In this document: positions 1-5,797 of the stretch, piece by piece
Layout of the letters: each line of letters starts with the position of its first letter
Position numbering within the stretch: position 1 is the first letter of the stretch
DNA from: Candidatus Egerieousia excrementavium
Lineage (GTDB): Bacteria > Bacteroidota > Bacteroidia > Bacteroidales > UBA932
Direction: 5' to 3'
Length of the DNA: 5,797 nucleotides
NCBI GenBank assembly: GCA_017694275.1
Contig: JADINB010000142.1
Coordinates: 1-5,797 of the forward strand
The notes under the pieces: generated by a model
What the model saw: only the letters and a program-made list of their open reading frames with translations
What the model was told of the DNA's origin: nothing
Databases searched by the model: none
Made by a program: the position numbers and the translations under genes

Positions 1-1
1 G

Positions 2-151
2 TACGGCAAACGTTTCATAGACAGAGATTCGTTTCCGGAAAAAAACCTTATGCAGACAGCTTTGAAGTTTCATAGGGTTCCAGGCGGCGGACTTGAAAAC
101 ACAGCAACCAAAGAGATTGTATACAAAAACGACTATACTGTCTCGCAATAG
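2..151 (+). CDS. C-terminal fragment of an unidentified protein, convergent with the operon
   Basis: One plus-strand frame is open from the window edge to a TAG stop at 149-151, giving a 49-residue C-terminal fragment that begins YGKRFIDRD and ends YKNDYTVSQ. The residue mix (many charged and aromatic residues, a PGGG turn, no low complexity) looks like real protein. The stop falls just before the 153-181 inverted repeat, as expected for the end of a gene. I do not recognise the family, and no membrane segment or catalytic motif is visible. The 5' end lies outside the window. The opposite strand is also open in the codon-aligned frame, so coding on this strand is favoured by composition and by the position of the stop, not proven. 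Confidence 0.45.
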   Translation, partial: YGKRFIDRDSFPEKNLMQTALKFHRVPGGGLENTATKEIVYKNDYTVSQ

Positions 152-152
152 T

Positions 153-181
153 CTTCTGTAACGGCAGATGCGTTACAGAAG
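153..181. terminator. Perfect 11-bp inverted repeat between convergent genes, candidate bidirectional terminator
   Basis: The arms CTTCTGTAACG (153-163) and CGTTACAGAAG (171-181) are exact reverse complements around a 7-base loop, GCAGATG. The structure sits where a plus-strand frame stops (149-151) and the minus-strand aminopeptidase gene stops (173-175), so it could end transcripts from both sides. Neither side has a T-run directly after the stem. The nearest run in the minus direction is the complement of 125-129, more than 20 bases away. It is therefore not a textbook intrinsic terminator and might instead protect 3' ends. The right arm contains the aminopeptidase stop codon and its last two codons. 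Confidence 0.6.
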
Positions 182-1972
182 GGCCGTTGCCTTCTCCAGC
201 CAGTCTTTCTCCTCTGCATCGAGCAGGGGAGATATTTTTTTGAATACCCGGGTGTGGAAATCGTTAATCCAGGCAATCTCGGCATCTGTAAGCAGAGATT
301 TGTCTACTGCTGAAAGAGAGATGGGGACCAGCGTAAAAGTCTCAAAACAATAGAATGAGCCGAAACGTGTCGCCTCTGCCTCCCGTACGGCAATCACATT
401 CTCTGTCCTTATCCCATATTCACCCTCAAAATAGACTGCAGGTTCGTTAGAAATGACCATGCCTGCCTTGAGTGTCACCGGATTCTCCTCTCTCCTTATG
501 CTCTGCGGGCCTTCATGCACGCAAAGATAATGGCCGATACCGTGACCGGTACCATGGTAATACATGGCACCTTCATTGTAAAGAGGGCCGCGGGCCAGAA
601 TATCCAATGAACTGCCGCGCGTTCCTTCAGGGAAATGAGCCATGGAAAGGTCTATCATTCCTTTCAGCACAAGGGTATAAAACTTTTTCTGCCTTTCATC
701 TGGTACTCCGACAGGTATGGTTCTGGTAGTGTCTGTAGTACCTCCGAACGAATAATGGGCACCTGTATCCATCAGAAGAAAGCCGTTGCCTGAAATGATT
801 GCATCGCTCTGCTGCGACACGCTGTAATGAGGCAGGGCGGCATTTTTGCCGAATGCCACTATCGGTTCAAAACTCTCGCCTGCATAAAATCCGTTTTCAG
901 ACCTTGCCTGGACAAAGAACGAGGAGACCATGCTCTCTGTAAGAAGAATCCCTTGCGAAAGAGCCTTCTCTATCTTAGAGAGCACCTTGCACCATGCAAC
1001 CCCGTCGTAAAGGAAAGCCTTCCTGAACCCCTCAATCTCCCAGTTGTTCTTTACGGCCTTGAGGTTTGCGACAATTCCGCCAGGCATGCTGTCCTCCATT
1101 TCGTCTGCACCGGCTGCCGAGAATATGGCGTAATGGGCAACGGAAATTGCACCGCTGCAGTAGATTCTTTTCATGTCTGACGAAAGCGATGCCATCACGC
1201 TCTCGAATGAAGAGTAGGCATGCAGCTCCACACCTTCGGCCGCAAGGGCCTGCTGCAGATCTTCTCCCATATTTTCCAGGCTTGCAAACAGGTGCATCGC
1301 CGAATTCGTGATGAGCATGTAGGACTGCGGCAGGGGATTGTACTCTATGTCTGCCCCACGGATATTGCAGAGCCAGGCTATATCGTCGCATGCAGAAAGA
1401 TAATAGACAAACCTTTCGTCTTCTGCAACCGCTGCCGCCTGCCTGAAACGTCTGAACTTGTCTGATGTACGCTCTCCGCAACATTTCTGTGGCAATGCCG
1501 TTATTGTATTGAATTCCAAGGTAGGACGTTCGCTCCATATTGCATCGAACGGGTCTTCGGTCAATACGCATCTGCAGAGCGGAGCCAGTTCCTTCTCCAT
1601 TTTCCGATATTCTGCAAGCGTAAACAGCCTGCCGTCCAAAGCCACGTCTGCTCCGTCTGGATACTCGTCCTTAATCCACTGCGCAATGGATGGAGTATAT
1701 GGCATTCCCTGCTTCATAAGGCGGATTCTCGCTCCACGAAGCTGGCCCTCCGCCTGAATGAAATATCTTGAATCTGTCCAGAGCGCGGCACTTTTCTCCG
1801 TAACGACAAGAGTCCCGGCCGAACCGGTAAACCCGCTCAGCCACTCTCTCACCCTGTAATGAGGCTGTGAATATTCCCCGAAGTGGGGATCATTAGAAGG
1901 GACTATCATTACCTGCAATCCCCTGCCGGCAAGATAGTCCCTTAACTTGTCAAGTGCGCAATCTCTGTACAT
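173..1972 (-). CDS. Xaa-Pro aminopeptidase (aminopeptidase P, M24B family), cytoplasmic
   Basis: This 599-residue protein should remove N-terminal residues that precede proline, using two metal ions. It has the long three-domain architecture of the XPNPEP1 type: a creatinase-like N-terminal domain (about 6-135), a second creatinase-like domain (about 160-310), a pita-bread catalytic domain (about 315-540) and a short C-terminal extension ending at 599. Expected metal ligands are Asp402, Asp414, His477 (in GTGHGIGH), Glu510 (in SNEPAVY) and Glu524 (in RTEN). His382 (LPHY) and His486 (VHEGP) match the other active-site histidines. No signal peptide or membrane segment is seen. The start lies 3 bases after the nagB stop and leaves the N-terminal domain complete. 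The next Met, residue 22, would cut into that domain. One oddity is that the two Asp ligands are 12 residues apart, not the usual 11. The family call is very secure; substrate preference is inferred. Confidence 0.96.
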   Translation of the reverse strand: MYRDCALDKLRDYLAGRGLQVMIVPSNDPHFGEYSQPHYRVREWLSGFTGSAGTLVVTEKSAALWTDSRYFIQAEGQLRGARIRLMKQGMPYTPSIAQWIKDEYPDGADVALDGRLFTLAEYRKMEKELAPLCRCVLTEDPFDAIWSERPTLEFNTITALPQKCCGERTSDKFRRFRQAAAVAEDERFVYYLSACDDIAWLCNIRGADIEYNPLPQSYMLITNSAMHLFASLENMGEDLQQALAAEGVELHAYSSFESVMASLSSDMKRIYCSGAISVAHYAIFSAAGADEMEDSMPGGIVANLKAVKNNWEIEGFRKAFLYDGVAWCKVLSKIEKALSQGILLTESMVSSFFVQARSENGFYAGESFEPIVAFGKNAALPHYSVSQQSDAIISGNGFLLMDTGAHYSFGGTTDTTRTIPVGVPDERQKKFYTLVLKGMIDLSMAHFPEGTRGSSLDILARGPLYNEGAMYYHGTGHGIGHYLCVHEGPQSIRREENPVTLKAGMVISNEPAVYFEGEYGIRTENVIAVREAEATRFGSFYCFETFTLVPISLSAVDKSLLTDAEIAWINDFHTRVFKKISPLLDAEEKDWLEKATALL

Positions 1973-1975
1973 CGG

Positions 1976-2785
1976 CTAAAGCATTGAGGCAGGATTGAGG
2001 TTGTTTTTTTCAATATCCTTGAAATAAACTACCGTACCGACCTTCAGCTCTACTGTTGCAGCATCGTCGCACACGATTATTCCCTTGGGATGCATCTGAA
2101 GTACGCTTACTGTCCACATGTGGTTTACAGAACCTTCGACCGCCTGATACAAAGCCCTTGCCTTGTTGTGTCCGTTAACCAGGATAAGCACCTCCTTTGC
2201 ATCCATGATGGTACCGACACCAACCGTAAGCGCGGTCTTGGGAACCTTGTTCATGTCATTGTTGAAGAAACGCGAATTTGCGATTATGGTATCTGTTGTA
2301 AGCGATTTCATGCGGGTTCTCGAAGTGAGCGAAGAGCCCGGCTCGTTGAAGGCAATGTGCCCGTCGGGGCCTATTCCTCCCATAAAGAGGTCTATCCCGC
2401 CGTAAGACTTTATCTTCTCTTCATATCTGAGACACTCGGCTTCTGGATCGGGGGCGTTGCCGTTCAGTATGTTCACATTCTCCTTCTTTATATCTATATA
2501 TTTGAAAAAGTTATTCCACATAAACGAGTGATAGCTCTCCGGATGGTCTTCCGGCAAACCGACATACTCATCCATGTTAAATGTGACCACATTTTCAAAT
2601 GAGACCTTTTTGTCGTTATAAAGTTTTATCAACTCTTTGTATGTGCCAAGGGGAGTGGAACCTGTCGGCAAACCAAGAATAAACGGCCTGTCCGCAGTGG
2701 GAGCCATCTCGTTTATACGTTTCACAATATAGCAGGCTGCCCATTTGGAAAGTTGGGAATAAGACTCTTGAATAACTAATCTCAT
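1976..2785 (-). CDS. nagB: Glucosamine-6-phosphate deaminase
   Basis: The protein converts glucosamine 6-phosphate to fructose 6-phosphate and ammonia, feeding amino sugars (peptidoglycan, chitin or host glycans) into glycolysis. It has 269 residues against 266 in E. coli, and as I recall that sequence the numbering matches without gaps through the core. Catalytic Asp72 (NMDEYVG), Asp141 and His143 (PDGHIAFNE) and Glu148 are present. So are phosphate-site residues Arg172 and Lys208 and the TGSTP loop at 41-45. The residues of the E. coli N-acetylglucosamine-6-phosphate allosteric site (Ser151, Ser152, Arg158, Lys160, Tyr254) are also all present, so allosteric activation is plausible. The start aligns with the E. 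coli start (MRL...). It is preceded by a 15-base gap after recN, 12 of whose bases are A or T, with no Shine-Dalgarno sequence. This is the short single-domain form. No nagA or transporter is adjacent. Confidence 0.97.
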   Translation of the reverse strand: MRLVIQESYSQLSKWAACYIVKRINEMAPTADRPFILGLPTGSTPLGTYKELIKLYNDKKVSFENVVTFNMDEYVGLPEDHPESYHSFMWNNFFKYIDIKKENVNILNGNAPDPEAECLRYEEKIKSYGGIDLFMGGIGPDGHIAFNEPGSSLTSRTRMKSLTTDTIIANSRFFNNDMNKVPKTALTVGVGTIMDAKEVLILVNGHNKARALYQAVEGSVNHMWTVSVLQMHPKGIIVCDDAATVELKVGTVVYFKDIEKNNLNPASML

Positions 2786-2800
2786 AACAAATAAATCAAA

Positions 2801-4450
2801 TTATGTATTTAATAAAAATCTTGCATTCTCTATAGCCGCATCGGAGAGGACTGAGCCGCTGAGCATTCTGGCAATCTCCATTACTCTCGCCTCGCCGTCA
2901 AGCTGCCTTATGCCGGTAACACTCCTGCCGTTTTCCACCTCTTTATATACAAGCAGGTGTGTCTTGCCCTTCACCGCTATCTGCGGCAAATGGGTGATTG
3001 CAAAAACCTGCATGTGCTTTCCCATGTCATCTATCACCTCGCCCATCTTGTCTGCAATACTGCCTGAAACACCCGTATCAATCTCATCAAAAACCATTGT
3101 AGGCATCCCCGTATAACGGGCCATGATATCCTTAAGGCATAGCATTATGCGCGACAGTTCTCCGCCCGAAGCCACCTTTGCCAGATTTTGGGGAACTCCT
3201 CCTGCATTTGCGCTGAAAGAGAAATTCACCTTGTCTGCTCCGGAGGGCAGAAATTTCCCGGCATCCGAAACCTCTATTTCAAAACGGGCCTGCGGCATTC
3301 CCAGCGGCCTTAACTTTTCCAATATCGCACCGCACAAATGTGGTGCAGCCTCTCTTCTTTTCGCAGAAAGGGCATCTGCGGCCGCCTTAAGATTCCCTTC
3401 TGCAACTGCTACCTCCCTGCCAAGTTCCTGCAACCGCTCCTGCGCCGCAGAAAGTTCTCCGATATCATTTTTCAGGTTATCCCTGAAATCTGTCAGTTCC
3501 TTTACAGAGGAAAGACCAAACCTTTTAAGAAGCCCTTCTATGAGGTCTATTCTCTGCTCCACCCTCGAAAGTTCTTCCGGCGAGACAGCCGAAGAGTCAA
3601 TCCTGCCGGCCAGTTCCTCTTCTATATCCTTGCACTCTATACGACAACTCTCCAGGCGGTTCCCTATTTCCTCCAAATCGGGGACAAAGGTATAACACTT
3701 TCTCAATAATTGGGCTGCCTCCTTCAAATTTTGTACTACCGAATCAGGCACAGACCTCAGGCGGGACAATGCACCATAAATGTTTTCAGCAATTTGCCCG
3801 GCGTTTGCAAGGCGGTTATACTCTGTCTTCAACTCCTCCAGCTCGTTATCGTCTGATATTGCAGCCTGCTCTATCTTCTCGAACTGATACTGCTTGTATT
3901 CAACCTCGCCCTCCAACTTTCCAACCTTCTCCACCGTGGCCGCCAGTTCCCTTTCTATTGCCTCATATGCGGCGCGGCATTTTCCGTACCCGGCAAGTTC
4001 CTCATTACAGCCGGCAAAATAGTCCAATATGGAAATCTGATAGTTCTCTTCTGAAAGCAACAGATGGTTATGCTGCGCATGTATGTCTACAAGGTGTGAA
4101 GAGAGCGCAGAGAGCGCCCCGGCAGAAGCGGGTTCATCGTTGATAAAAGAGCGCGAACGCCCTGACGGTGCTATCACTCGCCTGAATATCAAAGAAGAGC
4201 CTATAGACGGAATATCTCCCAGGTCTATATTCAGGCCTGAAATGTCGAACTCACCCTCGACTACGCAGTTGCGCGCCTTGTCACCTATTGCCGACACGTC
4301 GGCCTTCGCTCCCAATAAAAGCGAAAGGGCACCCAGCAGAATGGATTTGCCGGCACCCGTCTCACCTGTAATTATGACAAGCCCGTCAGGGAATGCAATA
4401 TCCAGATGATTTATCAGCGCATAATTGTCTATGGTCAGTCTTTTGAGCAT
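2801..4450 (-). CDS. recN: DNA repair protein RecN (SMC-like ATPase)
   Basis: RecN is a cytoplasmic SMC-family ATPase recruited to DNA double-strand breaks that supports RecA-dependent repair. All expected parts are in order in 549 residues, the normal family length: Walker A GETGAGKS (29-36), a RecN-typical IHAQHNH segment (123-129), a central helical coiled-coil region (about 150-360, rich in Glu, Leu and Lys), the ABC signature ASGGELSR (427-434), Walker B MVFDEIDTG (452-460) and the H-loop THLPQ (486-490). The N-terminus MLKRLTIDNYAL is typical of the family and fixes the start, which lies inside the end of coaBC (16-base overlap). Translation is therefore probably coupled to coaBC. No LexA-type operator is apparent just upstream, where the sequence is coding. 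The gene is intact. Confidence 0.97.
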   Translation of the reverse strand: MLKRLTIDNYALINHLDIAFPDGLVIITGETGAGKSILLGALSLLLGAKADVSAIGDKARNCVVEGEFDISGLNIDLGDIPSIGSSLIFRRVIAPSGRSRSFINDEPASAGALSALSSHLVDIHAQHNHLLLSEENYQISILDYFAGCNEELAGYGKCRAAYEAIERELAATVEKVGKLEGEVEYKQYQFEKIEQAAISDDNELEELKTEYNRLANAGQIAENIYGALSRLRSVPDSVVQNLKEAAQLLRKCYTFVPDLEEIGNRLESCRIECKDIEEELAGRIDSSAVSPEELSRVEQRIDLIEGLLKRFGLSSVKELTDFRDNLKNDIGELSAAQERLQELGREVAVAEGNLKAAADALSAKRREAAPHLCGAILEKLRPLGMPQARFEIEVSDAGKFLPSGADKVNFSFSANAGGVPQNLAKVASGGELSRIMLCLKDIMARYTGMPTMVFDEIDTGVSGSIADKMGEVIDDMGKHMQVFAITHLPQIAVKGKTHLLVYKEVENGRSVTGIRQLDGEARVMEIARMLSGSVLSDAAIENARFLLNT

Positions 4451-5643
4451 TCCAACTTCTCTATGGCATCAAATATATCTGTCGAAACCTCTCTTTTTGA
4501 TTTCAAGGGGAAGTCTGAAACTTCGCCTCCTCTCGAAACAATCGTTATCTTGTTTGTGTCGTAACCAAATCCTGCCCCTCTTTCTCTCATGGAGTTGAGC
4601 ACAATCATGTCAAGACCTTTCCTTTCCATTTTGGAACGGGCGTTCTCCAGTTCGTTCTCCGTCTCCAGCGCAAACCCTACAAGCTTGCAACCCGCGGGAC
4701 GGTGTGCCCCCACCCATTCCGCAATGTCCTGCGTAGGAAGCAGGTTCAGCGAAAAGGGCCCCTTCCGCTTTATCTTCTGCCCCGCCATGATCTCTGGAGC
4801 AAAGTCAGAAACGGCGGCACAAAGCACTATTATGTCTGCCGACTCTGTCTCCTCCTTTACCGCAGAGAACATCTGAGAGGCGGAGACCACATCTCTTACC
4901 TTTACATACGGATGTTTCATCTTCAGGCTGACCGGCCCGCTTACAAGAGTCACCTCGGCACCACGCGCCGCCGCCTCTGTTGCAAGTTCGTATGCCATCT
5001 TGCCTGTTGAATGGTTCGTGATATAACGGACAGGATCTATCTGTTCATGCGTTGGACCGGCTGTAATCACCACTCGTTTGCCGGCAAGTGTCCCACCCCT
5101 GGAAAGGATACCGTGTATGTGCAGCAAGATGTTTTCAGGCTCTTCCATCCTTCCCTTGCCTTCGAGCCCGCTTGCAAGTTCACCGCTTGACGGTTCAATT
5201 ATTGCCACACCTCTTTCTCTGAGAATTGCAAGGGATTCCTGCGTAGCCTGATGGCGGAACATGTCCAGATCCATTGCAGGGGCAACGGCCACCCGGCATT
5301 TTGCAGAAAGGTATGTGGTAAGCAACAGATTGTCTGCAATTCCGTGCGCCATTTTTGAAATCGTATTGGCAGATGCCGGCGCTATTACATAAATATCTGC
5401 CCAGCAGCCCATTGAGACATGGCTGTGCCAGTCTCCGTTTTCAGGATTGTAGAAATCAACCGCAATAGGATGCTTTGAAAGTGTTGCAAATGTCAGAGGC
5501 GACACAAAGGCCTTTGCCATTTCAGTCATTACAACCCTGACCTCAGCGCCTTCCTTTACCAGCAGACGCACAAGCAAAGCCGCCTTGTAGGCCGCAATAC
5601 TGCCGGTAATGCCCAAAAGGATATGTTTCCCTTTCAGCAACAT
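4435..5643 (-). CDS. coaBC: Bifunctional phosphopantothenoylcysteine decarboxylase / phosphopantothenate-cysteine ligase
   Basis: CoaBC carries out two consecutive steps of coenzyme A synthesis: joining 4'-phosphopantothenate to cysteine (CoaB) and decarboxylating the product to 4'-phosphopantetheine (CoaC, FMN-dependent). Residues 1 to about 180 form the flavoprotein half, with GITGSIAAYK (11-20), active-site His75 (HVSMGCWAD), PASANT (89-94) and PAMD (122-125). Residues about 187-400 form the ligase half, with ITAGPTHE (193-200), Asn210 in RYITNHSTGKM, AAVSDF (276-281) and the lysine-rich KIKRKG loop (290-295). Length (402) is normal. Two residues differ from the E. coli enzyme: Asp125 replaces the Asn of PAMN, and Ser158 stands where the mobile-flap Cys is expected. 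I believe both are usual in Bacteroidetes. The start shares one base with the upstream stop (TAATG), and the 3' end overlaps recN. Alternative name: dfp. Confidence 0.97.
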   Translation of the reverse strand: MLLKGKHILLGITGSIAAYKAALLVRLLVKEGAEVRVVMTEMAKAFVSPLTFATLSKHPIAVDFYNPENGDWHSHVSMGCWADIYVIAPASANTISKMAHGIADNLLLTTYLSAKCRVAVAPAMDLDMFRHQATQESLAILRERGVAIIEPSSGELASGLEGKGRMEEPENILLHIHGILSRGGTLAGKRVVITAGPTHEQIDPVRYITNHSTGKMAYELATEAAARGAEVTLVSGPVSLKMKHPYVKVRDVVSASQMFSAVKEETESADIIVLCAAVSDFAPEIMAGQKIKRKGPFSLNLLPTQDIAEWVGAHRPAGCKLVGFALETENELENARSKMERKGLDMIVLNSMRERGAGFGYDTNKITIVSRGGEVSDFPLKSKREVSTDIFDAIEKLECSKD

Positions 5644-5797
5644 TAATTTCTGTTCTCTTTATCCTTATTGTCTACCAGACGATAGTAAATCTCATTGTTC
5701 TGGAACTCCTTGATTGCAATGAGGGTCGGTTTGGGCAGTTTCTCATAGTGACGTGAAATCTCTATCTGCTCCCTGTTTTCAAATGTCTCCTCGAGAG
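5643..5797 (-). CDS. rpoZ: Omega-like (Rpb6-type) RNA polymerase subunit, C-terminal part, cut by window edge
   Basis: Reading leftward from 5795, the last 50 codons of an open frame end in TAA at 5643-5645. The fragment starts LEETFENREQIEIS, continues RHYEKLPKPTLIAIKEF and ends in a charged tail, DNKDKENRN. The EQIEIS...YEKLPKPTLIA segment is what I recognise from the C-terminal half of the small omega/Rpb6-like RNA polymerase subunit of Bacteroidetes (about 110 residues when complete). This subunit helps assemble and stabilise the polymerase core. Its position directly before coaBC agrees with gene order I recall from that phylum. The N-terminal half and start are outside the window. Its stop shares a base with the coaBC start, which points to translational coupling. 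The call rests on a short segment, so an uncharacterised paralogue remains possible. Confidence 0.8.
   Translation of the reverse strand, partial: LEETFENREQIEISRHYEKLPKPTLIAIKEFQNNEIYYRLVDNKDKENRN

Noticed and set aside
1..150. Open minus-strand frame downstream of the aminopeptidase stop
   Set aside because: The frame is the codon-aligned complement of the plus-strand frame, has a Cys-rich, unconvincing composition and lies beyond the candidate terminator. The plus-strand reading fits better.
1032..1571. A 179-codon minus-strand frame inside the aminopeptidase gene
   Set aside because: It is out of frame within an intact 599-residue family member and its translation is Arg- and Cys-rich without motifs. 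It is not evidence of a frameshift, because the main frame is continuous through all domains.
2786..2812. A/T-rich stretch before nagB resembling the Bacteroides -7 element TAnnTTTG
   Set aside because: The minus strand reads TAATTTG, one base short of the consensus spacing. It would lie too close to the start codon for a promoter, and no matching TTTG element at the right distance was seen.
3123..3695. A 190-codon open frame on the plus strand opposite recN
   Set aside because: It lies wholly antisense to the well-supported recN coding region, is rich in Ser, Pro and Arg as expected of a mirror frame, and shows no recognisable motif.
5170..5271. Possible inactivated CoaC domain (pseudo-enzyme)
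   Set aside because: The FMN-binding segment, His75 and the overall length are intact, and I recall the same substitutions in other Bacteroidetes, so decay is unlikely. It is kept only as a mechanistic question.

Overview
This window looks like an ordinary housekeeping stretch of a Bacteroidota (Bacteroidetes) chromosome. The lineage call rests on three points. The partial gene at the right edge encodes the Rpb6/omega-like RNA polymerase subunit of that phylum. The CoaBC, RecN and Xaa-Pro aminopeptidase proteins carry what I recall as Bacteroidetes motif variants. None of the start codons has a convincing Shine-Dalgarno sequence, and the longest leader is A/T-rich. Base composition is near half G+C by eye. 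I see no transposase, integrase, tRNA, rRNA, CRISPR array, phage gene or other sign of transfer.

Layout, read in the direction of transcription (right to left, minus strand): the 3' part of an omega-like RNA polymerase subunit gene (5643-5797, cut by the window edge); coaBC, the bifunctional coenzyme A biosynthesis enzyme (4435-5643); recN, an SMC-like DNA repair ATPase (2801-4450); nagB, glucosamine-6-phosphate deaminase (1976-2785); and an M24-family Xaa-Pro aminopeptidase (173-1972). The genes are packed tightly. The omega stop and coaBC start share one base (TAATG), coaBC and recN overlap by 16 bases, recN and nagB are 15 bases apart, and nagB and the aminopeptidase are 3 bases apart. This is best read as one operon, probably with translational coupling at several junctions. 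Its products (transcription, cofactor synthesis, DNA repair, amino-sugar catabolism, peptide turnover) do not form one pathway. They look like a growth-linked housekeeping cluster.

At the left edge, an open frame on the plus strand (2-151) is probably the C-terminus of a convergent gene that I cannot identify. Between the two facing stop codons lies a perfect 11-bp inverted repeat (153-181), a candidate shared terminator whose right arm contains the aminopeptidase stop codon.

I did not find an undescribed system. The points most worth a second look are the non-canonical catalytic residues in the decarboxylase half of CoaBC, the one-residue insertion between two metal ligands of the aminopeptidase, the full set of allosteric-site residues in NagB, and the coaBC-recN overlap where some Bacteroidetes carry an extra gene.
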